From Nostoc sp. TH1S01 (lineage in GTDB: Bacteria; Cyanobacteriota; Cyanobacteriia; Cyanobacteriales; Nostocaceae), in contig JAGKSW010000113.1 in NCBI GenBank assembly GCA_018993265.1, positions 1-64,000 of the forward strand: a stretch of 64,000 nt of DNA, written 5' to 3'. The notes beneath the pieces are model-generated. The model saw nothing but the letters and a program-made list of their open reading frames with translations. It searched no databases and was not told the DNA's origin. This document shows positions 44,541 to 54,470 of this stretch, piece after piece. Numbering within the stretch: the first letter of the stretch is position 1; each line of letters opens with the position of its first letter. Both the position numbers and the translations under genes were made by a program.

Positions 44541-45749
44541 TTACTCCATTAATAAAGGTTGTAAAACTAAACTTCCAGATTCAACAATTCCCAGCGCATT
44601 GGGCTTACTAAACCGCCAATGTTGTTGATATTTGTTGAGAAAGTTTTGTCCAATAATACCTTCTACACCAGGGAGTTTGAGAATGTTGCTTTGCTCGACA
44701 ATGACTGCATCAATTTCAGTTACTTGATGTTGCTGAATTTGCAACTTATTCAATTTAATTTTTTTGACTGTTTCCCGTCCACCCAAACCGAATACTTCTG
44801 CGATGGGGGCGTTGCGATCGTCAATTCCTAATTTTTGAGCGACATGTTTAGAAACCGCTATTGTATAGGCTCCTGTATCCACAACAAAAGTAAAAGGCCC
44901 TTGACCATTAATATAAACTTGGGTAGTCAAAATCCCAAAGCTTCCCTTTAAAGGGATAGCACCAGCAACAGGTTCAGAAGGCGGTAATAGTTGTAATTGT
45001 TGTTTTTTGGGATTAAGAACAACATCAAATTTACTGAGAAAATCTAATCCTAAAATTCCAGATATATCCTGTGGTAATGCTTGTGTCGGTAATTCTAAGC
45101 CGTAAAGACCAGAAACAGTGGCAGAATTAATACCTAAAATTGGTAAGATATGAGTCTTAACTTCTATATTTTTGAAGTTATTACCAATAACTGGTTTATA
45201 TTCTAAAAGTCCATTGGGAATAGGTTTACTATTCAGTCCTAATTGTTGAGCAATTTGAGTGTTGATAATTGTTTGACCACTGCCAGTATCTAATATAAAA
45301 GTTTGAGTTTGTCTGCCAATGCGGACAGGAATTCTAAACACAGAACTCTCACTATCTAATTTCAGTTTGACGTTGGCTTGTCCTTGACTAGTAGATTGAG
45401 GGAGTTTCACACCAACTGCTTCCATAAAAGCCGCGACGCGATCGAAAGCATCAGGGCGAAATTCTCCATTTGACCCTAAAGTCAGAATTTGTAAAGCACA
45501 TTTTGTCGCAATAGTTTCTGATTCTGCTTGTTGTTCAACAATTTTAGCCTCAGCACATTTTGAGACTTCTTGTAAAAGTTGCTGTCCAAGATTAACTTGA
45601 CCAGTCGCTGGTGTCGGTAGCAAAGGAAAAATACTGCTGAAGAAAATGCCTGCCATAAACATACAAGAAAGCAGGCTTTTGCTTCGGTGGGAATTTTGGT
45701 TTGTTGGAGTCTGGTATTTTTTCCGCCGAGGCTGAATAGCAATTTGCAT
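44541..45749 (-). CDS. exported retropepsin-like aspartyl protease with two catalytic domains
   Basis: A 402-residue protein. A signal-type segment lies at about 28-50 (SCMFMAGIFFSSIFPLLPTP, then ATG). Two retropepsin-like domains follow. The first has IPVRIGRQTQTFILDTGSGQ (DTG, about residue 155) and GILGLDFLSKFDVVLN; the second has GPFTFVVDTGAYTIAVSKHV (DTG, about residue 290) and GVEGIIGQNFLNKYQQHWRF. Each retropepsin lobe normally contributes one DTG and works as a dimer, so this gene may encode both halves of a single-chain enzyme. Four Cys residues lie near the N-terminus. It starts 17 bp after mtnA on the same strand, probably as one operon, though no functional link is known. Confidence 0.8.
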   Translation of the reverse strand: MQIAIQPRRKKYQTPTNQNSHRSKSLLSCMFMAGIFFSSIFPLLPTPATGQVNLGQQLLQEVSKCAEAKIVEQQAESETIATKCALQILTLGSNGEFRPDAFDRVAAFMEAVGVKLPQSTSQGQANVKLKLDSESSVFRIPVRIGRQTQTFILDTGSGQTIINTQIAQQLGLNSKPIPNGLLEYKPVIGNNFKNIEVKTHILPILGINSATVSGLYGLELPTQALPQDISGILGLDFLSKFDVVLNPKKQQLQLLPPSEPVAGAIPLKGSFGILTTQVYINGQGPFTFVVDTGAYTIAVSKHVAQKLGIDDRNAPIAEVFGLGGRETVKKIKLNKLQIQQHQVTEIDAVIVEQSNILKLPGVEGIIGQNFLNKYQQHWRFSKPNALGIVESGSLVLQPLLME

Positions 45750-45766
45750 AAAAACAGTAATGATAG

Positions 45767-46831
45767 TTAGTTAACACACTGTTTTAACTGGTACTTTGCT
45801 AAATCACCAGGTGCAAATGCTCCATTTTCTGTAATTATGGCTGTGATTAACTCGGCTGGAGTGACATCAAAAGCTGGGTTGTAAAATTCCACTCCTTGCG
45901 GGGTGAGTCTTGTGTCCCCAACTTGATAAATTTCCTCTGGGTGACGTTCTTCAATGGGAATTTGACTACCGTCAGATAAGGCAAAATCAACGGTAGAAAA
46001 AGGCGCAGCTACAAAGAATGGTATATTGTGGGCTTTGGCGACGATCGCTAAACTATAGGTACCAATTTTATTGGCTGTGTCACCATTCGCCGCAATCCGG
46101 TCAGCGCCAACAACAACAGCATGAATTAATCCTCGCTGCATACAATGGGCGGCCATGTTATCTGTAATTAGCGTCACGGGAATTTTTTCTTGCACACATT
46201 CCCACGCTGTGAGTTTTGCTCCTTGTAACCGGGGGCGGGTTTCATCAGCAAACAACCGTTCTAAACGCCCTTCGCGCCACGCAGAACGTACAACTCCCAA
46301 AGCGGTACCATAACCCGCAGTTGCTAACGCGCCAGCATTACAGTGGGTGAGTAAAGTTAGCTTTTCGGGTGTTTTCGGCAGTACAGTTAAACCATGATTG
46401 CCCATCGCCTGACAAGTTTGCAAATCTTCCGCATTAATAGCTTGGGCGGTTTGGAATAAAACTTGTTTGATATCTTCGACGCTTCCCTCTATTGCGTAGG
46501 CAGTTTTTAACATCCGACTAATTGCCCAGAATAAGTTTACTGCTGTGGGACGAGTAGAGCGTAATAATTGCGCGACATTTTCTAGTTGGGTGAAGAATTT
46601 TTGGCGATCGCTTGTGATAATTTCCCTCGCCCCCAAATACATTCCATAAGCCGCAGCTACCCCAATAGCTGGCGCACCCCGCACAATCATGGTTTTAATC
46701 GCCTGCGCCATATCTTGACTATTGTGAATTTCGACAAAGGCGTATTCATTGGGTAAACGGGTTTGGTCAATGAGTGAGACTGAATTGTTGTGCCAAATTA
46801 CCGGATAAACTTGGTTTGCAGAATTTGTCAT
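45767..46831 (-). CDS. mtnA: methylthioribose-1-phosphate isomerase MtnA
   Basis: MtnA converts 5-methylthioribose-1-phosphate to methylthioribulose-1-phosphate in the methionine salvage pathway. The protein of about 354 residues has [31 protein letters not shown], catalytic Cys in [20 protein letters not shown], catalytic Asp in [20 protein letters not shown] and [14 protein letters not shown]. The start [13 protein letters not shown] (46831) fits homologues; the frame extends 24 codons upstream through sequence with GGGGTTAGAGCTTAGGGAG repeats. The related eIF2B-alpha fold is excluded as an alternative by these catalytic motifs. Confidence 0.93.
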   Translation of the reverse strand: MTNSANQVYPVIWHNNSVSLIDQTRLPNEYAFVEIHNSQDMAQAIKTMIVRGAPAIGVAAAYGMYLGAREIITSDRQKFFTQLENVAQLLRSTRPTAVNLFWAISRMLKTAYAIEGSVEDIKQVLFQTAQAINAEDLQTCQAMGNHGLTVLPKTPEKLTLLTHCNAGALATAGYGTALGVVRSAWREGRLERLFADETRPRLQGAKLTAWECVQEKIPVTLITDNMAAHCMQRGLIHAVVVGADRIAANGDTANKIGTYSLAIVAKAHNIPFFVAAPFSTVDFALSDGSQIPIEERHPEEIYQVGDTRLTPQGVEFYNPAFDVTPAELITAIITENGAFAPGDLAKYQLKQCVN

Positions 46832-47011
46832 AAAAATTAGTAGGGATGATGAATTGTGTACATAGGGGTTAGAGCTTAGGGAGTAGAGGTTAGTCTTTTT
46901 CAAGAGAACTCAGCATTTGCTCAAGTCAACTATTCACGAGAAAATCCTACAACTAAATATGAGAAACTGTCTTCTCTAACCCCTAATCTCTAGCCTCTAG
47001 CCTCTATAAGC

Positions 47012-48121
47012 ATGATGAAACGCCGACAGATTTTCAACACAGCTGCTTTAGCCACAGCAACTGCTGCGACCCTAACTGCTTGTAACCGTAGTACTACATC
47101 CCCTGGAGTGCAAATTGGACTCCCGACTGTCCGCTGGCGGATGGCTACTAGTTGGACGAAAAGTTTAGGGACTTTTATCGGTGCAAAGGTAGTTTCACAA
47201 CGAGTCAAAGAAATGACTAATGGCCGCTTTACAATTACCCCCTTCGCGGCTGGCGAGTTAGTCCCAGGATTGCAAGTTTTAGATGCTGTGCAAGCCGGAA
47301 CTGTAGAATGCGGTCATACATCCAGCTATTATTACATTGGTAAAAGTCCGGCTTTGGCTTTCGCCACCTCTGTACCCTTTGGTTTAAATGCCCAACAGCA
47401 AAACGCTTGGTTATATCATGGTGGTGGGTTAGAAGCGATTCAGAAAGTCTACGCCAATTTCAACATTATTAATTTTCCCGCAGGTAATACAGGGGCGCAG
47501 ATGGGGGGCTGGTTTAAAAAAGAAATTAAAACTGTCGCCGACCTCAAAGGTTTAAAAATGCGAATTCCGGGATTAGGCGGACAAGTAATGTCGCGTTTGG
47601 GTGTGAATGTGCAAGTTTTACCTGGAGGCGAAATTTATTTATCACTCGACCGGGGTGCAATTGATGCGGCTGAATGGGTAGGCCCTTACGATGATGAAAA
47701 ACTCGGTTTAAATAAAGCTGCAAAATATTACTACTATCCCGGTTGGTGGGAACCAGGGCCATCTTTGGATGTGTTAGTCAATTTGAATGCTTGGAACAAA
47801 TTACCTAAAGAATATCAGCAAATTTTAAAAGCAGCTACTTTAGAAGCCAACATGAATATGCTGACAGAGTACGATGCGTTGAATGGTGCTGCACTTTCTA
47901 GATTGATTGCTGGTGGTACGCAACTCACTCCTTATAGTCAGGAGATTTTACAAGCAGCACAGCAAATGGCGATTGAGATATATGAAGAAAATGCCACTAA
48001 GGATGCTAACTTCAAGCAAGTTTATGAACAGTGGAAAGGCTTTCGCCAACAAGTTTATAACTGGAATCGGGTGAATGAATTGAGCTACGCCAATTTTGTC
48101 ACTGCTAGTAATAGCAAGTAA
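47012..48121 (+). CDS. TRAP transporter substrate-binding protein (DctP/TakP type)
   Basis: A 369-residue periplasmic binding protein. The N-terminus has a twin-arginine-like RR ([20 protein letters not shown]) ending in the lipobox-like LTACNR. The mature part carries family signatures [91 protein letters not shown] and [18 protein letters not shown], which place it in the TakP-like 2-oxoacid/lactate group. A conserved Arg in KMRIPG usually binds the carboxylate. The membrane subunits are encoded 8.6 kb downstream on the opposite strand, with two hybrid kinases between. Synechocystis has a related glutamate TRAP system, so the exact substrate is open. Confidence 0.87.
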   Translation: MMKRRQIFNTAALATATAATLTACNRSTTSPGVQIGLPTVRWRMATSWTKSLGTFIGAKVVSQRVKEMTNGRFTITPFAAGELVPGLQVLDAVQAGTVECGHTSSYYYIGKSPALAFATSVPFGLNAQQQNAWLYHGGGLEAIQKVYANFNIINFPAGNTGAQMGGWFKKEIKTVADLKGLKMRIPGLGGQVMSRLGVNVQVLPGGEIYLSLDRGAIDAAEWVGPYDDEKLGLNKAAKYYYYPGWWEPGPSLDVLVNLNAWNKLPKEYQQILKAATLEANMNMLTEYDALNGAALSRLIAGGTQLTPYSQEILQAAQQMAIEIYEENATKDANFKQVYEQWKGFRQQVYNWNRVNELSYANFVTASNSK

Positions 48122-48127
48122 TAACTT

Positions 48128-48149
48128 CCCACACACAGCAGTGTGTGGG
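48128..48149 (+). terminator. hairpin after the TRAP binding-protein gene
   Basis: CCCACACAC - AGCA - GTGTGTGGG is a perfect 9-bp stem with a 4-nt loop, beginning 7 bp after the stop. There is no T-run (GATATAAG follows), so it may stabilise the 3' end rather than terminate. Confidence 0.55.
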
Positions 48150-48407
48150 GATATAAGTTTAATGTTGAGTGCGCTTGTTTAGGGATGGCGATCGCACAAA
48201 AAACATCCATCAAACTAGTTTATTTGTATTACTATAATCATAGTGTCAAAAGTACTCTTGATCTCAGAATTTTCAACTCTCAACATCATCTTGCAAGTAC
48301 CTAAGCCTGAGCAGATATTAAGAAAATTTTAAAAAAATTGATTAATAGCCAAATAATTTCTTGATCATTGAATTTAAGATTTAGCTCACGCAAGTGACAA
48401 AATAAAC

Positions 48408-51400
48408 ATGAGTATTATTTTTCCTGACTATAGCCTCATTAAAGTTATTGATGATAGCACCAATACCTGTATTTATCGTGCCTTCAAAGAATCAGAACAA
48501 ATCTCGGTAATTATTAAAACTCTCAAAACTGAGTATCCCACAATCGAACAAATCACTCGTCTCAGATACGAGTATCAAATACTGCAATCTTTGCCAATAG
48601 AAGGAGTAATTCAACCTCTAGCCTTAGAAAGTACACAAAATGGGATAGCCCTCATTCTAGAAGACTTTGACGGAGAAATACTGCATGATTTTATTAACAC
48701 AAATAACTTAGAATTAACTAAATTTTTACAAATTGCAATTCAATTAGCTTTAACACTAGCTCAGTTACATCAAAATCATATTATTCACAAAGATATCCAA
48801 CCTCGTAATATTTTAATCAATCCCAACACCAATCAAATAAAAATTATCGACTTCAGCATTGCTTCCCGCTTGCATAGAGAAAATCAGACAGCAAATCATC
48901 TCAATTTGCTAGAAGGTAGCCTTGCTTACATGTCACCAGAACAAACTGGGAGAATGAACCGTTTAATAGACTATCGCACAGATTTTTATTCTTTAGGTGT
49001 AACACTTTATCAACTTCTGGTTGGTAAACTACCATTCGCAGCCACAGATCCTTTAGAAATAATTCATTCTCACATAGCTAAAATTCCTATACCTCCTCAA
49101 GAATTAAATTCGCAAATTCCGCCAGCAGTATCTAATATTATTATGAAGTTATTAGCTAAAACTGCTGAAGAAAGATATCAAAATGCTTTGGGTTTAAAAG
49201 CAGATTTAGAATTATGTTTACAATATTTACAAATAACCGGAAAAATAGCCGATTTTGTTGTTGGTAAACTTGATTTAAATAGTCAATTTCTGATTCCACA
49301 AAAACTTTATGGGCGTGATCAAGAAGTTGCTCAATTGATGAATATTTTTGAGCAAGTCAATTCAGGAAGTGCCGAGTTAATATTAGTTAGCGGTTATTCT
49401 GGAATAGGTAAATCTTCGTTAGTCAATGAAGTTTCTCACGCAATTATTCGCCAGCGTGGTTATTTTATTTCGGGAAAATTTGACCAGTATAAACGCCATA
49501 TACCTTATGCTGCATTAATCCAAGCTTTTCAAGAACTGATTCGGCAGATATTAACGGAAAGTGCTGAAAAAATCACAATCTGGAAAATAAAAATATTATC
49601 AGCAGTTGGTGTTCATGGACAAGTGATTATTGATGTTATTCCTGATGTCGAAAAAATTATTGGTACTCAGCCAGAAATTCCATCATTGGGAATTAATGAA
49701 GCGCAAAACCGCTTTAATCGATTATTTCAACAATTTATTTATGTATTTTCACAAGCCGAACATCCTCTGGTAATTTTTTTAGATGACTTACAGTGGGCAG
49801 ATGTAGCTTCTCTCAAATTAATTCAACTACTCATGAGTGATATTGAGAGTAAATATTTATTAATAATAGGTGCATATCGGGATAATGAAGTCAATCCAAC
49901 TCATCCATTAATATTAACTCTCGAAGAGTTGAAAAAACTCGGTACAAATATCAACAATATTGTGCTTCAACCGTTGAAAATTATTCATGTTCAACAATTA
50001 GTTAGTGAGAGCTTGCGTAGTTTTACCGAACATTCACAAGAACTGGCTAATTTAGTTTTTAATAAAACACAAGGTAATCCATTTTTTGTTACCCAACTAC
50101 TCAAATCTCTTTATCAAGAAAATTTGTTAATTTTTAATTTTGAAACGGCTTGTTGGCAATGGAATATTGAAGAAATAACAAATATTGAAATTACTGATAA
50201 TGTTGTTGAATTGATGGTAAGCCAAATTCAAAAATTATCACCGACAACCCAAAAAGTTTTACAATTAGCTGCTTGTATTGGTGATAAGTTTAATTTAGAT
50301 GTTTTGAGTATTGTTAATCAAAAATCTTGGACAGAAACAGCAAAAGAACTATGGGAAGCTTTACAAGCAGGCTTAGTTTTACCTTTAGACTCGTCTTATA
50401 AAATACCTTTAGTTATTAGTGAACAACAAGCAGGACAGCAAATTACCTATAAATTTTTACATGACCGTGTACAGCAAGCATCTTATTTGTTGATTCCCGA
50501 TGTTGAGAAAAAAGCAACCCATTTGACTATTGGTCGATTACTGTTACAAAAAATCTCACCAGAAGAGCAAAAAGAACATATTTTTTATTTAGTCAATCAC
50601 CTCAATTATGGGATTGATTTGCTAAATTCAGATTTTGAAATATATGAGTTAGCGAAACTTAATCTTATAGCAGGTAAGAAAGCAAAAGCCGCCGCCGCTT
50701 ACGATTCTGCTATGCGCTATTTAAAGATAGCTTTGAGCCTACTGACTAATTCTAGCTGGCAGCAGCAATATGAATTGACCTTAAATGTACATCAGGAAGC
50801 AGCAGAAGTGGCATTTCTTGGCGGTGACTTTGAGCAAATGGAGTTATTAGCTGAAGTAGTGCTGCAACAAGCTAAAACACAACTAGAAAAAGTAAAAATT
50901 TATGAGTTGGGAATTAAAAGTTGTGAAGTGCAAAGAAAATTAATGTTGGCTGTACAGCTTGGGTTACAAGTTTTAGAGATGTTAGGAGTAAAACTTAACC
51001 AAGCACCAACGCAGTTAGATATTCAGCAAGCTATTCAAGAAACTACAAATTATTTATCAGGGAAACAAATTGAAGATTTAATTAATTCGCCTGCGGTGAC
51101 AGATCCTCACAAACTAGCAGCGATGAGGCTGATAGCTTGTTTAGTACCTGCTGCGTATCAATCTGCACCGGAATTATTTATTTTGATGGCTTGTCAACAA
51201 GTAAACTTATCTATTCAATATGGGAATGCGCCTTTTTCTGCAAGTGGTTTTGCTGATTATGGAGTAATTTTTAGTGGCTTATCCCAAGATATTGCAGCTG
51301 CTTATCAAATTGGGCAATTAGCTTTAAATTTATTGGATCGTTTAGATACTTATGAAGTGAGAAGCCAAGTATTATTTAAAGTCGCTACTTTCATAATTCA

Positions 51401-54400
51401 TTGGAAACATCATGTAAAAGATACTTTATCGCTTTTAGAAGATGCTTACTTGAGTGGATTAGAAACAGGGGATTTAGTACATACAGGATATTCAGCCAGT
51501 AATAAGTGTCAATATGCCTATTGGAGTGGTGCAGAATTAACCAGTCTCGAACAGGAAATGGCAAAATATAGTAAGGCGATCGCGCAAATTCATCAAGAGA
51601 CTGCTCTAAAATGGCAGCAAGTATTTCATCAAGCAGTTTTGAATTTACTTGGATTATCGCAAAACCCTTGCCTGTTAATTGGTGAAGCTTACAACGAAGC
51701 GGAATTGTTAGCAATTCATATCCAATCAAATGAGCGCACGATTATTCACTATGTATTTCTCAATAAATTAATTTTGTGTTATCTCTTTGGGGATTTTAAT
51801 CAAGCTGTAGAAAATGCCAGTAAAGCAGAACAGTATTTAGATGGAGTAACAGGATGGTTAAATGTGCCATTATTCCATTTTTACGATTCTTTAGCACAAC
51901 TTGCCATTTATCCATTAGCCGCATCTGATCATCAAAAGCTGCTGCTAAATAAAGTGAATAATAATCAACAAAAGATGCAAAAATGGGCGAATTATGCGCC
52001 GATGAATTTTCAACATAAGTATGAGCTTGTAGAAGCAGAAAAAGCCCGAATTTTAGGGCAATACTGGCAAGCAATGGCACATTATGACAAAGCTATTATG
52101 GCAGCAAAAGAGCAAGGATATATCCAAGAAGAAGCTCTCGCCAATGAACTAGCAGCAAAGTTTTATTTTGAGACTGGTAGAGACAAGGTAGCCCAGATTT
52201 ATTTGATTGATGCTTACTATGGATATAGTAGCTGGGGAGCCATAGCAAAGTTGAGAGATTTGGAAGTTAGATATCCCCAAATTGTCGTGCGGCTATCGGA
52301 ACGCCAAACACCAAACCTAAATAACAATCGGCTGATTCACTCGCTAAATCAAAGTATGAGTGGAGCTTTTGATTTAGCAACAGTCATGAAAGCTGCTCAA
52401 GCTCTTTCTGGGGAAATTGTTTTAGACAAATTACTTGCTAAATTAATGCAAATCCTGCTAGAGAATGCTGGTGCAGAAACAGGATGTTTAATTTTAAATC
52501 AGGCAGATAATTTATTTATTGCAGCATCAGGTAGTTTTGGTCAAACTGAAATTAATGTGCGGCAATCTCATCCTGTAGAAGTGAGCCAGAATTTGCCAAT
52601 ATCAGTTATTAATTATGTGTATCGTACTGGTGAAAATGTTGTCATCAACAATGCTAATTGTGAGGATATCTTTACAACGGATGATTATATTGTTAAGCAT
52701 AAACCCAAGTCTATTTTATGTAGCCCCATTGTGAATCAAGGGAAATTAGTTGCCATACTGTACTTAGAAAATAAATTAATTGCTGGGGCGTTTACACCCG
52801 AACGATTAGAAGTTTTACAACTTTTATCATCACAAGCAGCAATTTCTTTAGAAAATGCCCGTCTTTATCATGATTTAGAAGAGTACAATCGGACATTAGA
52901 AACAAAAGTTAAAGAACGTACTCTGGAATTACAAGCTAAAAATTTCCAATTACAACAAGAAATTCAGGAACGCCAAAGAGCCGAAGAAGCAGCCGCAGCT
53001 GCTAACCGCGCCAAGAGTGAATTTTTGGCTAATATGAGTCACGAACTGCGGACACCTTTAAATGGAATTTTGGGTTACACGCAAATATTTCAAACAGATA
53101 GTTCTTTGAGTAGTCAACAAAAAAATGGTGTAAATATTATTCATCAGTGTGGAGAACATCTCTTAACACTGATTAATGATATTTTAGATATTTCTAAAAT
53201 TGAAGCTCGAAAAATGGAGCTTGAGTTGAAAGAATTTAATTTTTCCGCATTTTTAGAAGGTATCGCAGAAATTTGCAGACTGCGGGCAGAAATAAAAGGA
53301 ATCGCCTTAGTTTATCAGCCGCTTGGTTATCTACCCAGGTTAATTCGTGGTGATGAAAAACGCTTACGCCAAGTTTTAATCAATTTATTAAGTAATGCCG
53401 TTAAGTTTACAAAAAAAGGTAGGATAAATTTTAAAGTAGGTTATGTAACCCAGGATGGAGACTGGATATTAAATAAAGAAAAACTTGCTTGCCAATCTCC
53501 ACAACTAAAAATTCGCTTTTTAGTAGAAGACACAGGAATTGGGATTGCTCATGAGCAATTAGAAGACATATTTCTGCCATTCAAACAAGTGGGTGAGGAT
53601 AGTTTGAAGACGGAAGGAACTGGATTAGGCTTAACAATTAGCCGTCAATTGGTTTTGATGATGGGTGGCGAATTATGTGTCAAAAGTGAATTGGGTAAAG
53701 GCAGTGTTTTTTGGCTAGATTTGGAATTGCCAGAAGTTGATCAACAGTTAAATATTGATACTGAACAACCTAATAATACTGAACAACCTAATATTATTGG
53801 GGTTTCCGGAACTAAACGCAAAATTTTAATTGTCGATGATAAATGGGAAAATCGTTCAGTTTTAGTCAATATTTTAGAGCCTTTAGGTTTTGAAATTTTG
53901 GAAGCAAGTGATGGTTTAGACTGTCTAGATAAAATACCTAATTTTCAACCAGACTTGATTTTTATGGATTTAGTAATGACGGGAATGGATGGCTTTGAAG
54001 CTACCCGTCGCTTGCGATTGTTACCAAACTTTAAGCAAGTAGTAGTCATTGCAGTCTCAGCTAGTGTGTTTGAGTTTAATCAACAAGAAAGCAGAAAAGT
54101 TGGGTGTGATGACTTTCTCGCAAAACCCATCCAAAAAGCCGAACTTTTAGAAAAGTTACAAGTTCACTTGGGATTGGCATGGGTATATGAAAACAAGGTA
54201 AGAAAGATGAAGAATGAACAAAAAAGTTCAATTCATCTTTTACACTTGACATCTCAGACTTCGATTGTGCCTCCCCCGGCGGACGAACTGGCAATTTTGC
54301 TAGATTTGGCTATGCGGGGTGACTTAAGAAGTATTGCTGAAAGAACTCAAAAACTACAAGAACAAAGTGAAGAGTTACAACCTTTTGCTACTCGTTTATA

Positions 54401-54470
54401 TCAATTGGCTAAGGGTTTTAAAGGGAAACAAATCTTGGAGTTTCTCCAAAAGTATTCTGAGGCTTTATGA
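48408..54470 (+). CDS. giant hybrid Ser/Thr kinase - AAA ATPase - GAF - histidine kinase - receiver
   Basis: A 2020-residue multi-domain sensor. Residues 1-270: protein-kinase-like domain with VIIKTLK, HKDIQPRNILIN, IIDFSIASR and AYMSPEQTGRMNRLIDYRTD; the catalytic loop has Gln where Lys is usual and the metal motif is DFS, not DFG. Residues about 300-620: AAA_16-type ATPase (SGYSGIGKSSLV, LVIFLDDLQWAD). Residues about 620-1310: helical TPR-like region. About 1320-1490: GAF. About 1500-1545: coiled coil. DHp with phospho-His in NMSHELRTPLNGILGYTQ, then HATPase (NLLSNAVKF, GIGIA, GTGLGLTIS). Receiver at about 1805-1925 with LIFMDLVMTGMDGFEATRRL. The C-terminal 80 residues are helical. This resembles the HstK-type kinases of Anabaena. 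Its stop overlaps the next sensor gene by 4 bp. Confidence 0.9.
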   Translation: MSIIFPDYSLIKVIDDSTNTCIYRAFKESEQISVIIKTLKTEYPTIEQITRLRYEYQILQSLPIEGVIQPLALESTQNGIALILEDFDGEILHDFINTNNLELTKFLQIAIQLALTLAQLHQNHIIHKDIQPRNILINPNTNQIKIIDFSIASRLHRENQTANHLNLLEGSLAYMSPEQTGRMNRLIDYRTDFYSLGVTLYQLLVGKLPFAATDPLEIIHSHIAKIPIPPQELNSQIPPAVSNIIMKLLAKTAEERYQNALGLKADLELCLQYLQITGKIADFVVGKLDLNSQFLIPQKLYGRDQEVAQLMNIFEQVNSGSAELILVSGYSGIGKSSLVNEVSHAIIRQRGYFISGKFDQYKRHIPYAALIQAFQELIRQILTESAEKITIWKIKILSAVGVHGQVIIDVIPDVEKIIGTQPEIPSLGINEAQNRFNRLFQQFIYVFSQAEHPLVIFLDDLQWADVASLKLIQLLMSDIESKYLLIIGAYRDNEVNPTHPLILTLEELKKLGTNINNIVLQPLKIIHVQQLVSESLRSFTEHSQELANLVFNKTQGNPFFVTQLLKSLYQENLLIFNFETACWQWNIEEITNIEITDNVVELMVSQIQKLSPTTQKVLQLAACIGDKFNLDVLSIVNQKSWTETAKELWEALQAGLVLPLDSSYKIPLVISEQQAGQQITYKFLHDRVQQASYLLIPDVEKKATHLTIGRLLLQKISPEEQKEHIFYLVNHLNYGIDLLNSDFEIYELAKLNLIAGKKAKAAAAYDSAMRYLKIALSLLTNSSWQQQYELTLNVHQEAAEVAFLGGDFEQMELLAEVVLQQAKTQLEKVKIYELGIKSCEVQRKLMLAVQLGLQVLEMLGVKLNQAPTQLDIQQAIQETTNYLSGKQIEDLINSPAVTDPHKLAAMRLIACLVPAAYQSAPELFILMACQQVNLSIQYGNAPFSASGFADYGVIFSGLSQDIAAAYQIGQLALNLLDRLDTYEVRSQVLFKVATFIIHWKHHVKDTLSLLEDAYLSGLETGDLVHTGYSASNKCQYAYWSGAELTSLEQEMAKYSKAIAQIHQETALKWQQVFHQAVLNLLGLSQNPCLLIGEAYNEAELLAIHIQSNERTIIHYVFLNKLILCYLFGDFNQAVENASKAEQYLDGVTGWLNVPLFHFYDSLAQLAIYPLAASDHQKLLLNKVNNNQQKMQKWANYAPMNFQHKYELVEAEKARILGQYWQAMAHYDKAIMAAKEQGYIQEEALANELAAKFYFETGRDKVAQIYLIDAYYGYSSWGAIAKLRDLEVRYPQIVVRLSERQTPNLNNNRLIHSLNQSMSGAFDLATVMKAAQALSGEIVLDKLLAKLMQILLENAGAETGCLILNQADNLFIAASGSFGQTEINVRQSHPVEVSQNLPISVINYVYRTGENVVINNANCEDIFTTDDYIVKHKPKSILCSPIVNQGKLVAILYLENKLIAGAFTPERLEVLQLLSSQAAISLENARLYHDLEEYNRTLETKVKERTLELQAKNFQLQQEIQERQRAEEAAAAANRAKSEFLANMSHELRTPLNGILGYTQIFQTDSSLSSQQKNGVNIIHQCGEHLLTLINDILDISKIEARKMELELKEFNFSAFLEGIAEICRLRAEIKGIALVYQPLGYLPRLIRGDEKRLRQVLINLLSNAVKFTKKGRINFKVGYVTQDGDWILNKEKLACQSPQLKIRFLVEDTGIGIAHEQLEDIFLPFKQVGEDSLKTEGTGLGLTISRQLVLMMGGELCVKSELGKGSVFWLDLELPEVDQQLNIDTEQPNNTEQPNIIGVSGTKRKILIVDDKWENRSVLVNILEPLGFEILEASDGLDCLDKIPNFQPDLIFMDLVMTGMDGFEATRRLRLLPNFKQVVVIAVSASVFEFNQQESRKVGCDDFLAKPIQKAELLEKLQVHLGLAWVYENKVRKMKNEQKSSIHLLHLTSQTSIVPPPADELAILLDLAMRGDLRSIAERTQKLQEQSEELQPFATRLYQLAKGFKGKQILEFLQKYSEAL

